Assembly: GCA_903904605.1 (NCBI GenBank)
Contig: CAIVDC010000076.1
Coordinates: 1 to 64,000, forward strand
Direction of reading: 5' to 3'
DNA length: 64,000 nucleotides
Source of the DNA: an uncultured Sterolibacterium sp.
Lineage (GTDB): Bacteria; Pseudomonadota; Gammaproteobacteria; Burkholderiales; Rhodocyclaceae
The notes beneath the pieces are model-generated. The model worked only from the letters and a program-made list of their open reading frames with translations, was not told where the DNA came from and did no database searches. Numbering within the stretch: the stretch's first letter is position 1; every line of letters starts with the position of its first letter. Made by a program: the position numbers and the translations under genes. Positions 1-8,332 of the stretch are shown one piece after another.

Positions 1-106
1 CGTCGATCTGGTAGGGCTCCGCCGCCCCAGCCAATGCCGACAGCCCCGCAAAAAATGAAAACATCAGTGCCGCGACCATCGTCGATCCCTGCCTAAGCTT
101 GTTCAT
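1..106 (-). CDS. ABC transporter substrate-binding protein, N-terminal fragment (cut by window edge)
   Basis: Only the first 35 codons are inside the window. They read as a signal peptide: a short basic start (MNKLRQG), a hydrophobic core and an Ala-rich cleavage region ending near LAGAAEPYQID. That ending is typical of periplasmic branched-chain-amino-acid/aromatic-acid binding proteins of the LivK type, whose mature chain starts with a similar EPY.I stretch. A strong ribosome site (GAGGAGGAGT on the minus strand) precedes the ATG at 106. The gene is divergent from the decarboxylase-like gene at 414. The LivK assignment is inference from the N-terminus and from two other LivK-like genes nearby. 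Confidence 0.6.
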   Translation of the reverse strand, partial: MNKLRQGSTMVAALMFSFFAGLSALAGAAEPYQID

Positions 107-413
107 AGCGACTCCTCCTCCGGTTCCGCGGCGCCTGCCGCGTGCTTGTTGTCATCGCGCTTGCCGCTTCCCGGCAATGCGCTGGAATCGCAGTTACCGC
201 TATCCGGCTTGGCGCGTGTTCGCACGCTGCAGCGATGTGAGACATGCGAGGCGGAACTTTGCGACAGGGCCCACTAAACATCCAGAAGTATTTTCGTAGG
301 AGAGCCCAAAGATTCCGCTACTGGATTACCTGGGCAAGCTGAGCTTTAATCGCCGGACTCAGCCTTGCCGGCATCAGCCGGTGTCCAGGAAACAAGAATC
401 GGGAGGAAGCAAG
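107..413. other. Divergent intergenic region
   Basis: No convincing gene lies in this stretch between the divergent binding-protein fragment and the decarboxylase-like gene. The two small ORFs listed here (93..281 and 99..299) are Arg/Pro-rich shadows of opposite frames. It should hold both promoters, but I could not pick out a confident -35/-10 pair. Confidence 0.5.
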
Positions 414-1406
414 ATGTCCAAGCTCAATCTGTCGATCGCCATCGGCAACTATGATCGCACCCGTCCTTTGCTCGACGGCGCAGTCACGATCGATGGCGTG
501 GATCCCACCTATCTGGCCCTGGAACCGGAAGAAATCTTCTTTCGCGCCTTCCGCCATGTCGATTTCGATGTCTGCGAACTGTCCCTCTCCAGCTTTACCG
601 TCAAGACCGCGAGGGGGGACAATCCCTATGTCGGCGTTCCCGTTTTTCCCTCCCGCGCATTTCGCCATACCTCGATCTACATTCGCACCGACCGCGGCAT
701 CAACAGCCCCGCCGACCTTAAGGGACAGCGCATCGGCATCCCCGAGTACCAGCTGACCGCCTGCGTCTGGGCCCGCGCGATCCTGGAAGACGATTACGGC
801 CTGAAGCCTTCCGACGTGATCTGGGTGCGCGGCGGCGAAGAAGACCCGGGCCGACCCGAGAAGATTCCCCTGAACCTGCCAGCGGATATCCGGCTCGAGC
901 AGGCGCCCGAGGGCACCACCTTGAACGCCCTGATCGCCGCCGGGGAGATCGACGGCATCATCGCCCCTCGGGCGCCGTCATGCTTCGATCAAGGCCATCC
1001 CCATGTCGGCTGGCTGTTCCCCGACACCATGGCAACGGCCAAGGACTACTTCCGGCGGACCGGCGTCTTTCCGATCATGCACATGCTGGGAATCCGGCGG
1101 GAACTGGTGGAAAGACATCCCTGGCTGCCCGGAACCCTGCTCAAGGCGTTCGAACAGGCCAAGACCGCGGGCTACGCCCATCTTGCCGACACCGCCGCGA
1201 CAAAAGTGGCCCTACCCTTCGTCGAGGAACAGTTGAAAGCCGCGCGCGATCTGATGGGGGCGGACTTCTGGTCCTATGGTCTGGACGCCAACAGGAAAGT
1301 CCTGGATACCTTTCTCCATCACCACCATGCCCAGGGTCTGTCTATCCGGCGCGTCAAGCCTGAGGAACTGTTTCATCCATCGAGCCTGGAGACGACCAAG
1401 ATCTGA
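414..1406 (+). CDS. 4,5-dihydroxyphthalate decarboxylase-like protein
   Basis: 330 aa. The sequence matches the family annotated as 4,5-dihydroxyphthalate decarboxylase (Pht5-like), which shares the fold of periplasmic solute-binding proteins. Recognisable family stretches are the N-terminal NYDRTRPLLDG, FDVCELSLSSF near residue 60, FPSRAFRHTSIYI near 87, and DLKGQRIGIPEYQLTACVW. There is no signal peptide, so it should be cytoplasmic. The ORF track starts at a GTG at 381, but the ATG at 414 has a good GGAGGAAG ribosome site and begins directly with the conserved domain. Its setting beside a Liv importer and molybdenum hydroxylase genes fits a role in aromatic acid breakdown, such as decarboxylation of a dihydroxy-aromatic acid. 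Many members of this family are uncharacterised, so the substrate is not assigned. Confidence 0.75.
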   Translation: MSKLNLSIAIGNYDRTRPLLDGAVTIDGVDPTYLALEPEEIFFRAFRHVDFDVCELSLSSFTVKTARGDNPYVGVPVFPSRAFRHTSIYIRTDRGINSPADLKGQRIGIPEYQLTACVWARAILEDDYGLKPSDVIWVRGGEEDPGRPEKIPLNLPADIRLEQAPEGTTLNALIAAGEIDGIIAPRAPSCFDQGHPHVGWLFPDTMATAKDYFRRTGVFPIMHMLGIRRELVERHPWLPGTLLKAFEQAKTAGYAHLADTAATKVALPFVEEQLKAARDLMGADFWSYGLDANRKVLDTFLHHHHAQGLSIRRVKPEELFHPSSLETTKI

Positions 1407-1499
1407 AGGCCGCCCTGACCTGGCTTGCGCCTGAAACCGCGCTTCGCCGCTGGCCGGTCCCGGGAATGGCAGAAGGTGGTCGGCGCCCCGCCGCGGCTA

Positions 1500-2441
1500 T
1501 CAGCCGTTGGGCAGATAGTCGGCGTGATATCGGGCAAGGGGGCCTATGGCATCCTTCAACAGCACAATCATGTCCTGGATCAGCAGGGAGAGGGCGGCTT
1601 CATTGAAGAATGGCGGCCTCCCCGTGGGGCGGAAAAGATAGAGCGTGCGGGTGATTGCCGGTTCGACGAGACGTCGCCCAACCAGCGCACCACGCTTGAT
1701 TTCGTTGATCGCGGTGCCATAGGGCATGATGCATGCCGCCAATCCGCGCAAGGCGATGTCGCGCAAGGCTGGAATCGACTGCACCTCAAACATCATGGGC
1801 ACCGGCAAGCCCATCCTGGCCGCCGCAGCTTCGGTCAGGTGGCGCACCATGTCGCGTTTGCCCGTGAGCGCGAGATTGTGCGTCATCGCCTCGGCGAAGG
1901 TGATCGGATCTTCCGAATCGGAAAGTTGCGGGGCGGTCAGGAAGAGCAAGTCTTCATCCAGTACCGCCGTCTTGCTTGGCCCGGGACGATCCGCCAGGTC
2001 GTAGGCGAGAGCAAGGTCCAGCTTGCCGTCTGTCATCGCCTCGACCAGTTCGTAACTGACGTCCTCCACCAGGCTGAGGAACACGCCGGGAACGCGTTCG
2101 CGCGCCTGAACCAGCAGTTCGGAGCCGAGAACCTGAATGATGCTGGGGGTCAGGCCCAGAGTCACGATCTCGCGCGCGACTCCGCCCAGGCGCGCTACTT
2201 CCTGTTCGGTATCGGAGATCAGTTGCATGATCCTGAGGGCGCGTTCAAAGAGAAGACTGCCGGCCTCGGTAGGCGCGACCCCTCGCGAATGCCGCACCAG
2301 CAGGGGCACGCTGAAGCTCTCTTCCAGTTGGCGCATTTGTTGCCCCAATGCCGGCTGCGCAATGTGCAACTGTTCGGCCGCCTTGGTCAGGTTTCCGACC
2401 TCGACGACCTTGCAGAAGTTTCGGAGTTTTTTTAGATTGAT
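1500..2441 (-). CDS. LysR-family transcriptional regulator (possible AUC start)
   Basis: 313 aa if begun at 2441. The N-terminal winged helix-turn-helix is clear (LRNFCKVVEVGNLTKAAEQLHIAQPALGQQMRQLEES), followed by a LysR effector-binding domain. LysR proteins of this subgroup usually begin MNLKKLR. Here the same position reads INLKKLR, with an ATC codon at 2441-2439 preceded by GGAGAG five bases upstream. The only conventional start in frame is a TTG at 2525, which would add a 28-residue, Trp/Arg-rich tail without family likeness. I therefore place the start at the ATC, as inference. The gene lies downstream of livF on the same strand and converges with the decarboxylase-like gene, so it probably controls the local catabolic genes. 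Confidence 0.85.
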   Translation of the reverse strand: MNLKKLRNFCKVVEVGNLTKAAEQLHIAQPALGQQMRQLEESFSVPLLVRHSRGVAPTEAGSLLFERALRIMQLISDTEQEVARLGGVAREIVTLGLTPSIIQVLGSELLVQARERVPGVFLSLVEDVSYELVEAMTDGKLDLALAYDLADRPGPSKTAVLDEDLLFLTAPQLSDSEDPITFAEAMTHNLALTGKRDMVRHLTEAAAARMGLPVPMMFEVQSIPALRDIALRGLAACIMPYGTAINEIKRGALVGRRLVEPAITRTLYLFRPTGRPPFFNEAALSLLIQDMIVLLKDAIGPLARYHADYLPNG

Positions 2442-2622
2442 TTTCTCTCTCCGAAGTTCCCGCCGCCAAGCGCATGCAAATGTCCCAATCGAATCACCAG
2501 CAGATCCTGGCGGCCAGGCCGTCAATGGAAACCATTGTACTGCACCCGCTTGCGGACGATTGACTTGCCGCCATGGAGAGCGCCATCTGCCTGGTCATCG
2601 CCTTGTCCGGAAGAAAGGCGAC

Positions 2623-2657
2623 CGGCCGGGCAAGAGGGGATGGCCGTTGCCCGGCCG
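2623..2657. terminator. Perfect 11-bp inverted repeat after livF
   Basis: The arms CGGCCGGGCAA and TTGCCCGGCCG are perfectly complementary and separated by 13 bases. The repeat lies about 35 bp past the livF stop codon on the minus strand. There is no T-run, so this may be a factor-dependent terminator or an mRNA-stabilising hairpin rather than a classic intrinsic terminator. Confidence 0.5.
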
Positions 2658-2691
2658 CGATCGGCGCACCGGCTGCCGATCCGCGTGATGC

Positions 2692-3405
2692 CTACGCCAG
2701 CGACCCGGACAGACCCAGGCAGGAGGCCATCAATTCGGGATTGCCCGACAGTTCGATCGAGCGGCCGTCAAAGATGGCGCGCCCGCGATCCAGCACGATG
2801 GTTCGCGGCGCGAATTCGAGCGCCATCAAGGCATATTGCTCGACCAGCACGATGACCAGGCCGCCCGCCGACCGGAGCGTATGCAGCACCTTCAGAATCT
2901 GGTCGATGATCACCGGCGCCAAGCCTTCCATCGGTTCATCCAGCAACAGGACGCTGGGGTTGCCGACCAAGGCCCTGCCGATGCTGAGCATCTGCTGCTC
3001 GCCGCCCGAAATTTCGTCGCCGCGGTTGCGGCGCCGGCCGGCAAGATTGGGGAACAGTTCGAAGATTGCCTCGACCGTCCAGCGGCCGCTGCGGGCGGAT
3101 ATTCTGAGATTCTCCTCTATCGTCAGCGTGCCGAAAATATCCCGCTCCTGCGGCACATAGCCGATCCCCGACAAGGCCCGACGATAGCTCGGCAGGCGGC
3201 CGATCGATTCTCCCTTGAGGTGCACTTCCCCGCGATGCAGGCGGGTCTGGCCCACGATCGTCTTCATCAGCGTGCTCTTGCCTACGCCGTTGCGGCCAAG
3301 CACGGCGAGAACCTCGCCGGCCTGAAGCGCGAGCGAAAGATTCTCGATGATCACGGTGGGGCCGTAACCTGCCGTAACGTCGCAAAGATCAAGAACGGCG
3401 CTCAT
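2692..3405 (-). CDS. livF: Branched-chain/aromatic acid ABC transporter ATP-binding protein LivF
   Basis: 237 aa, the usual LivF length. It shows a Walker A motif (GRNGVGKST, about residue 37), a signature motif (SGGEQQMLSIGRAL) and Walker B followed by the switch region (VLLLDEPMEGLAP). LivF is one of two ATPases that drive a Liv-type importer at the inner membrane. Its ATG overlaps the livG stop in an ATGA, showing translational coupling in the order livH-livM-livG-livF. The transporter most likely brings in an aromatic or other organic acid rather than leucine, given the catabolic genes around it. That substrate claim is inference. Confidence 0.93.
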   Translation of the reverse strand: MSAVLDLCDVTAGYGPTVIIENLSLALQAGEVLAVLGRNGVGKSTLMKTIVGQTRLHRGEVHLKGESIGRLPSYRRALSGIGYVPQERDIFGTLTIEENLRISARSGRWTVEAIFELFPNLAGRRRNRGDEISGGEQQMLSIGRALVGNPSVLLLDEPMEGLAPVIIDQILKVLHTLRSAGGLVIVLVEQYALMALEFAPRTIVLDRGRAIFDGRSIELSGNPELMASCLGLSGSLA

Positions 3406-4154
3406 GATCGCTCCCCGAGATAGACATCCCGAACACTCTGGTCGGCGGCGATCTCGGCGGGGGATCCCTCGACGAGTATCGCTCCCTGGACGAGCACGGT
3501 GATGCGTTGCGCGAAACGGAACACCAGATCCATGTCGTGGTCGATCAGGAGAACGGCGATATCGCTGGGCAGTGCCTTGACGATGTCGAGAATGAGGTCC
3601 CGCTCGGATGTCGGAATACCGGCGGCGGGCTCGTCCAGGAGCAGGACTTTGGGCTCCAGTGCCAGCGCCACGGCTATCTCGATCAGGCGCTGCTGGCCAT
3701 AGGGAAATTGTTGCACGCTCGTCGCGGCCGCACCCAGCAAGCCGACTTTTTCCAGAAGTTCGTCGGCCCGGTCGTGCAAGGAACCGTAGGAGCGGGCACT
3801 GCGCAGGATATGCATGCCGAAGCCGGCACTTTCCGCCAAGGCGAGAAATATGTTTTCGTGCGCAGTCAGGGCCGGGAAAAGGGAGGTGATTTGGAATGTG
3901 CGTCCTATTCCCAACTTGCTGCGGGTGGCCTCGTCGGCTCGGCTGACATCGATGCCGTTGAGAAATACATTCCCCGTCGTGGGGCGCAGACGCCCGCTCA
4001 GGAGGTTGACGAACGTGGTCTTGCCGGCGCCGTTCGGTCCGATCAGGGCCCGCCGCTCTCCGCGCATCAGGGACATATTCACGTTGCGGGTCACCGCGAT
4101 GGGACCGAACGCCTTGTTCAGTTCGCGGGCTTCAAGAACCGGCAGCTCGCTCAT
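3402..4154 (-). CDS. livG: ABC transporter ATP-binding protein LivG
   Basis: 250 aa, starting MSELPVLEARELNKAFG at 4154 behind an AAGGAGA ribosome site. It has Walker A (GPNGAGKTTFVNLL), a LivG-type signature region (FPYGQQRLIEIAVALA) and Walker B (VLLLDEPAAGI). The ORF track lists an 882-aa frame (3402-6050), but everything upstream of this start is an out-of-frame Arg-rich shadow of livM and livH. The start overlaps the livM stop (ATGA) and the stop overlaps livF. It pairs with LivF as the second ATPase of the importer. Confidence 0.93.
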   Translation of the reverse strand: MSELPVLEARELNKAFGPIAVTRNVNMSLMRGERRALIGPNGAGKTTFVNLLSGRLRPTTGNVFLNGIDVSRADEATRSKLGIGRTFQITSLFPALTAHENIFLALAESAGFGMHILRSARSYGSLHDRADELLEKVGLLGAAATSVQQFPYGQQRLIEIAVALALEPKVLLLDEPAAGIPTSERDLILDIVKALPSDIAVLLIDHDMDLVFRFAQRITVLVQGAILVEGSPAEIAADQSVRDVYLGERS

Positions 4155-5155
4155 CCGGGTCTCCTTCGGCAGCAGGCATGGAAGCCCCGCTCCGCCAGGC
4201 TCAAGACTCCGCCGCGGGCGAACAGCACCAGGATCAGCAGAATGATTCCTTGCCAAAGAAACCAGTTTGTCGGATCGCGCTTCGCGAGATAGTCCTGGGC
4301 GAACATGTAGATCGGCACACCGAACATCGCTCCGTAAAGACGTCCCGAACCTCCCAGGATAAGCATGATCAGCACGGCACCCGAAAGCTCGAAACTCAGC
4401 GAGTTGAGCGCCACGAACCCCGTGCATTGAGCCTGCACCGCGCCGGCCAGGCCGGCCAGCGTCGAGGCGATGGTATAGGCGGTCAAACGGCGCCGGTAGT
4501 TGTGGCAGCCGATCGCGGACATGCGCAGATCGTTTTCGCGAAGTCCGCGCAGCGACCAGCCAAATGGCGAGTTGACCACCCGCCGCAAGAAAATGAAGGT
4601 GAGAAAAAGCATGACGAAGCTGTAGAAGAACGCAGTCGTGCCTCGGAAGTCGAACTCCCAGAGGCCCAGCAGGGGCGAAAAAACCACGCCCTGAAGGCCG
4701 TCGTCGCCGCCGGTGATGCCGGTCGCCTTGTTGGCGATTTCGTAGAGGAACATTCCCGACGCGACGGAAAGCATCAGAAAGGCGAGCCCCTTGGTTCGCA
4801 GCATCAAGGAGCCGAAGAACAGGCCGATGCAGCCCGCTGCAACCATGGCGATAACGGCGGTCATGGTCGGGTCCGTGATCCACCCCCTCGCGGCGAGGAT
4901 GCCCGCCACGTAAGCGCCGGTACCGAACTGTGCGGCATGCCCGAGAGTGACGATTCCCGTATAGCCCACGAGCAGATCCAGGGACATGGCGAACAGGATC
5001 ATCACGAAGATCTGCGTCAGAAGGGGGGCATACTGAGGCGCGGCAGCATAGGTTCCGAGCGCCAGGAGCCACGGAACAGCTTCCAGCCACCTCTTTGACG
5101 CAGGAATTGCCGGCATTCCCTTGCCCGGCAAAGCCGTATCGGTCGGACGGGTCAT
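4151..5155 (-). CDS. livM: ABC transporter permease LivM
   Basis: 334 aa, integral membrane. It has a short cytoplasmic N-terminus, then repeated hydrophobic helices and the family hallmark GYTGIVTLGHAAQFGTGAYVAGIL near residue 65. The EAA-like cytoplasmic loop is visible as LRENDLRMSAIG. It forms the transmembrane channel with LivH. It follows livH by 3 bp and overlaps livG by 4 bp, within one operon. Confidence 0.92.
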   Translation of the reverse strand: MTRPTDTALPGKGMPAIPASKRWLEAVPWLLALGTYAAAPQYAPLLTQIFVMILFAMSLDLLVGYTGIVTLGHAAQFGTGAYVAGILAARGWITDPTMTAVIAMVAAGCIGLFFGSLMLRTKGLAFLMLSVASGMFLYEIANKATGITGGDDGLQGVVFSPLLGLWEFDFRGTTAFFYSFVMLFLTFIFLRRVVNSPFGWSLRGLRENDLRMSAIGCHNYRRRLTAYTIASTLAGLAGAVQAQCTGFVALNSLSFELSGAVLIMLILGGSGRLYGAMFGVPIYMFAQDYLAKRDPTNWFLWQGIILLILVLFARGGVLSLAERGFHACCRRRPG

Positions 5156-5158
5156 CTG

Positions 5159-6028
5159 CTATCCCTTGCGGCGGCTGACAATCCCCTGGGGGCGCCAACG
5201 TAACAATAGAAAGACGAAGGCGAAGACGAAGATCATGCCCGCCTCGGGCATGATGTACTTGGTCGCCGTGTCGGCCAGGCCTATGATCAGGGAGGCATAG
5301 AGGGGGCCCTTGATGCTCCCCAGGCCGCCTACCGCGACGACGATCAGAAAGAAAATGATGTATTGCAGCGGGTAACCGGGGCTGATCGCCAGTATTTCGG
5401 CACCGAGACCTCCGCCCAGGGCAGCCAAGCCGGTCCCCAGGCCAAAGGTGAGGGCAAACAGGCGATCGGTGTTGATGCCGACGGCTTCGGCCATTGCGTG
5501 ATCCTCCACCGCCGCGCGGACTCTGGCGCCGAACAAGGTGCGATCGAAGCCCAGCCATAAGGCGGCCGCAACAACACTGCCGAAGACGAGCAAGAACAGG
5601 CGGTAGGTCGGAATCGTGGCGCCGATCAAATCGATATGTCCGTGAAGATACTTCGGCAACGCGATCGGCTGCGCCAGCGGCCCCCAAAAGATGCGGGCGA
5701 TGGCTACCGAAATGAAGATCAGGGCCATCGAGAACAGCACCTGATCCAGTTCGGTGGCGCCATACAGCCGCCGGTAGAGCAGGCGCTCCAGGACGAAGCC
5801 GAGCACGGTTACCATGATGCAGGCTGCCAGCAGCGCGGGAAAGAACGGCACGCCCAGAGAGTTCATCAAGGTCACGGTCGCATAGCCGCCCAGCATCGCG
5901 AATACACCATGCGCCAGGTTCACAAAACCCATCAGCCCCATGGTGATCGAAAGCCCGACCGAGGTCATGTACAGAATCATCCCGTACGACAGACCGAAAA
6001 ACAGAATGTTGATCAGGGTCGATGACAT
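5159..6028 (-). CDS. livH: ABC transporter permease LivH
   Basis: 289 aa, with about eight hydrophobic segments. The LivH signature GLMGFVNLAHGVFAMLGGYATV lies near residues 31-52, and the cytoplasmic coupling loop appears as AVEDHAMAEAVGINTDRLFALTFGLG. It is the first gene of the permease/ATPase block. A binding-protein gene lies 49 bp upstream on the same strand, so binding protein, permeases and ATPases probably form one operon. Confidence 0.92.
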   Translation of the reverse strand: MSSTLINILFFGLSYGMILYMTSVGLSITMGLMGFVNLAHGVFAMLGGYATVTLMNSLGVPFFPALLAACIMVTVLGFVLERLLYRRLYGATELDQVLFSMALIFISVAIARIFWGPLAQPIALPKYLHGHIDLIGATIPTYRLFLLVFGSVVAAALWLGFDRTLFGARVRAAVEDHAMAEAVGINTDRLFALTFGLGTGLAALGGGLGAEILAISPGYPLQYIIFFLIVVAVGGLGSIKGPLYASLIIGLADTATKYIMPEAGMIFVFAFVFLLLRWRPQGIVSRRKG

Positions 6029-6077
6029 CCCCGGCCTCCCGCGCCGTCAATGATCCGCTTCGCGCATTTCGTCCCGA

Positions 6078-7298
6078 TCAGGGCTTCGCCTTGAACTGCT
6101 TTTCGGGATCGCCAGTCGCAGCCAGCGTCTCGATTTCGATGTTGGCCAGATGGCCATCCCGTTCCTCGACGCGGCGGACATATTCATGCTGGACGATTTC
6201 CCCCGTTTCCGGCTCGATATGTATCGGTCCCCGGGGACTGTCGGGGTTACTCCAATTACGCAGATAGGCCATTGTGGCATCCGGCGTCATTTTGCCTTTC
6301 TGCGCACGGACGGCATCGAAGATCGCCTTCATCCCGTCCCAGCCGCCCACGGAAAAGAAGCTCGGGGTCGAGTTGGCGCCATATTCCCGCTTCCACGCGG
6401 CGACAAAATCCAGGTTCGCCTTGCGGGTGGCCGCCGCGGAATAGTGATGGACGGTGATCACGCCCAAAGGCGCGCGCCCCATGTTCGGGAGCTCCTCGTC
6501 GGTGGTGATGTCGCCCGTTCCGATCACTTTTATTTTCGACGTGGTGATCCCTATGTCGGCAATGGCCTTCATGAAGGCGGTCGCTGCCGGTCCGCCCGGA
6601 TTGAAGAGAAAGAGCAGGTCCGGATTGGCTTCCTTCACTTTCAGCAGGTAGGGCAGATAGTCGGTCGTCTTCATGGGGACCCGCACCGAACTCATTACCT
6701 TGCCGCCGCCCGCGGTAAAGCCCTTGATGAAAGCGGCCTCGGCATCGTGCCCGGCGGCGAAGTCGCTGACCAGCGTGTACGCGGTCTTATAACCCTTTTT
6801 CGCCGCCCATTGGCCGAGCGGATAGCTTGATTGCCACACCGTGAAGGACGTGCGGATGACATAGGGCTCCTGCCATGTCACATTGCTGCCGCCGGCACCC
6901 ATCACGACGTAGGGCATTTTCGCCTGCTTGCTCAAGGCCTCGATCGCCATGGTGTTGGGGGTCCACTGACCGCCCGTCAGAATATTGACCTGATCGCGTA
7001 CGATCAACTCTTGTGCCAGGCGCTTCGCAAGGTCGGGATTGATCCCCGTATCGTCGCGCTTGATGATCTCGACGGTCGTCCCGGCAGGCAATTCCTTTCC
7101 GTGCAACTTGACGTAAAGGCTTGCCCCGCGATCGATCAACTCGCCCAGTGACGCATTCGGACCGGAGTAGGTCAGGATCATGCCGACCTTGACCGCTTCG
7201 GCGTTGGCAACGCCTGGAAGCGAAACGGCTGTCACGATGCAGGCGAACGAAGACACCAGGGCCTTGCGCAGTGCTGACTTCGAATAAAGCTTCTCCAC
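6078..7298 (-). CDS. Liv-type ABC transporter substrate-binding protein
   Basis: About 406 aa. It starts at a GTG (7298) that gives MEKLYSKSALRKALVSSFACIVTAVSLPGVANA, a clear Sec signal peptide. The ORF track runs upstream to 7607 through unrelated Arg-rich sequence, which I exclude. The mature part opens VKVGMILTYSGPNASLGELIDRG, the typical start of a type I periplasmic binding fold (Peripla_BP_6). The conserved VVMGAGGSNVTWQEPYVIRTSF segment follows. It should deliver the substrate to LivHMGF, encoded just downstream. The ribosome site before the GTG is weak (GAGAGA), so the start could differ slightly. Confidence 0.88.
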   Translation of the reverse strand: MEKLYSKSALRKALVSSFACIVTAVSLPGVANAEAVKVGMILTYSGPNASLGELIDRGASLYVKLHGKELPAGTTVEIIKRDDTGINPDLAKRLAQELIVRDQVNILTGGQWTPNTMAIEALSKQAKMPYVVMGAGGSNVTWQEPYVIRTSFTVWQSSYPLGQWAAKKGYKTAYTLVSDFAAGHDAEAAFIKGFTAGGGKVMSSVRVPMKTTDYLPYLLKVKEANPDLLFLFNPGGPAATAFMKAIADIGITTSKIKVIGTGDITTDEELPNMGRAPLGVITVHHYSAAATRKANLDFVAAWKREYGANSTPSFFSVGGWDGMKAIFDAVRAQKGKMTPDATMAYLRNWSNPDSPRGPIHIEPETGEIVQHEYVRRVEERDGHLANIEIETLAATGDPEKQFKAKP

Positions 7299-7369
7299 GG
7301 TTCTCTCTCTCCATTGCTTTGTAAAAATCTGAATCGTTCTTTGAAACCTGGGGCTTCTGGTCCGGGCCC

Positions 7370-8284
7370 TCATAGTCGGTTCATCGTGGCTTCTGCCTTG
7401 AGCTCCTCCAGGAAGGCGAGGCATACGGGAGACAGTTCGTGCTTCGAGCGATAGATGACGGCGACGTGCCATGACGGCATTGCCGATTGCATCAGCAAGG
7501 GCGAAATGCCCCAGCGTATGGCGCGATCGGAAAAAAGCTGCTTGGGCACCAGGGTGACATAATCGCCGCGCTCGGCAAGCGCCACGGCGCAAGCGAACGA
7601 GGAGCATTCGATGGTGCTGAGGGGAGGCTCCAGGCCGGCGGAAATGAAGGTCTGCTCGAAAATGTCCAGCCCGCTGCGGCCGCGGCGATAGATCACCCAG
7701 TCGGCGTTGACCAGGTCGGAGAGCTTCATTCGACGATGTTCAAAGGAGTGCCCGGTGCGGACTGCGGGCGTCACGGTATCCTTCAGGAGCAGTTCGAAGG
7801 TGACCCCCTCGTCCCCGGATCCTTCGGGAACAAGACAGACTGCAAAATCGACCGCGCCGGTGCGGACCGCCTGGAGGATATCCGGGTAGACGCCTTCGTG
7901 GATCTGGATCGACACTTTCGGCCTGGTGCGCTTGAAGCTCAGGATCGATCTCGGCAGGAGCGACATGCCCACCGTCGGCGAAGTCACCACCTTGATTTCG
8001 CCTATGCCCGAACCGCGTATGTTGTCGATGTCGTTTCGAGCCTCTCTCAGTTCGGACTCGATGCTCTTTGCCCGCGCAATCAGGGCATGCCCGGCGGCGG
8101 TCGGAACGACCCCGTGCGAAGCCCGGTGCAGTAGCTCCGCCCCCACCGCTTCTTCGAGCTGCTGAATGCTCTTCGTTACCGAGGACTGCGAGAGAAAGAG
8201 CCTTCTCGAGGCCTGGCGCACCGTGCCCGCCTCGGCGACGGCGATCAGGTGGCGAAGCTGGCTGAGTTTCACTGGCGAAGTCAT
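7370..8284 (-). CDS. LysR-family transcriptional regulator
   Basis: 304 aa from the ATG at 8284 (MTSPVKLSQLRHLIAVAEAG); an upstream ATG at 8329 would add 15 residues. The winged-helix domain is clear (TVRQASRRLFLSQSSVTKSIQQLEEAVGAELLHRASHGVVPTAAG), followed by an effector domain of normal length. It lies between the binding-protein gene and the molybdopterin oxidoreductase gene, all on the minus strand. It is the second LysR of the locus and probably senses the substrate or an intermediate. Which promoter it binds cannot be read from sequence alone. Confidence 0.9.
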   Translation of the reverse strand: MTSPVKLSQLRHLIAVAEAGTVRQASRRLFLSQSSVTKSIQQLEEAVGAELLHRASHGVVPTAAGHALIARAKSIESELREARNDIDNIRGSGIGEIKVVTSPTVGMSLLPRSILSFKRTRPKVSIQIHEGVYPDILQAVRTGAVDFAVCLVPEGSGDEGVTFELLLKDTVTPAVRTGHSFEHRRMKLSDLVNADWVIYRRGRSGLDIFEQTFISAGLEPPLSTIECSSFACAVALAERGDYVTLVPKQLFSDRAIRWGISPLLMQSAMPSWHVAVIYRSKHELSPVCLAFLEELKAEATMNRL

Positions 8285-8332
8285 GGCGTATCCGCAAGGC
8301 ACAATGGACTGTGCACTATAGCTCGCCATCGA

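Noticed and set aside
3402-6050. 882-aa ORF apparently joining livG to a long upstream part
   Set aside because: Only the last 250 codons are LivG. The rest is the antisense-like, Arg/Gly-rich other frame of livM and livH, which are themselves intact in the proper frame.
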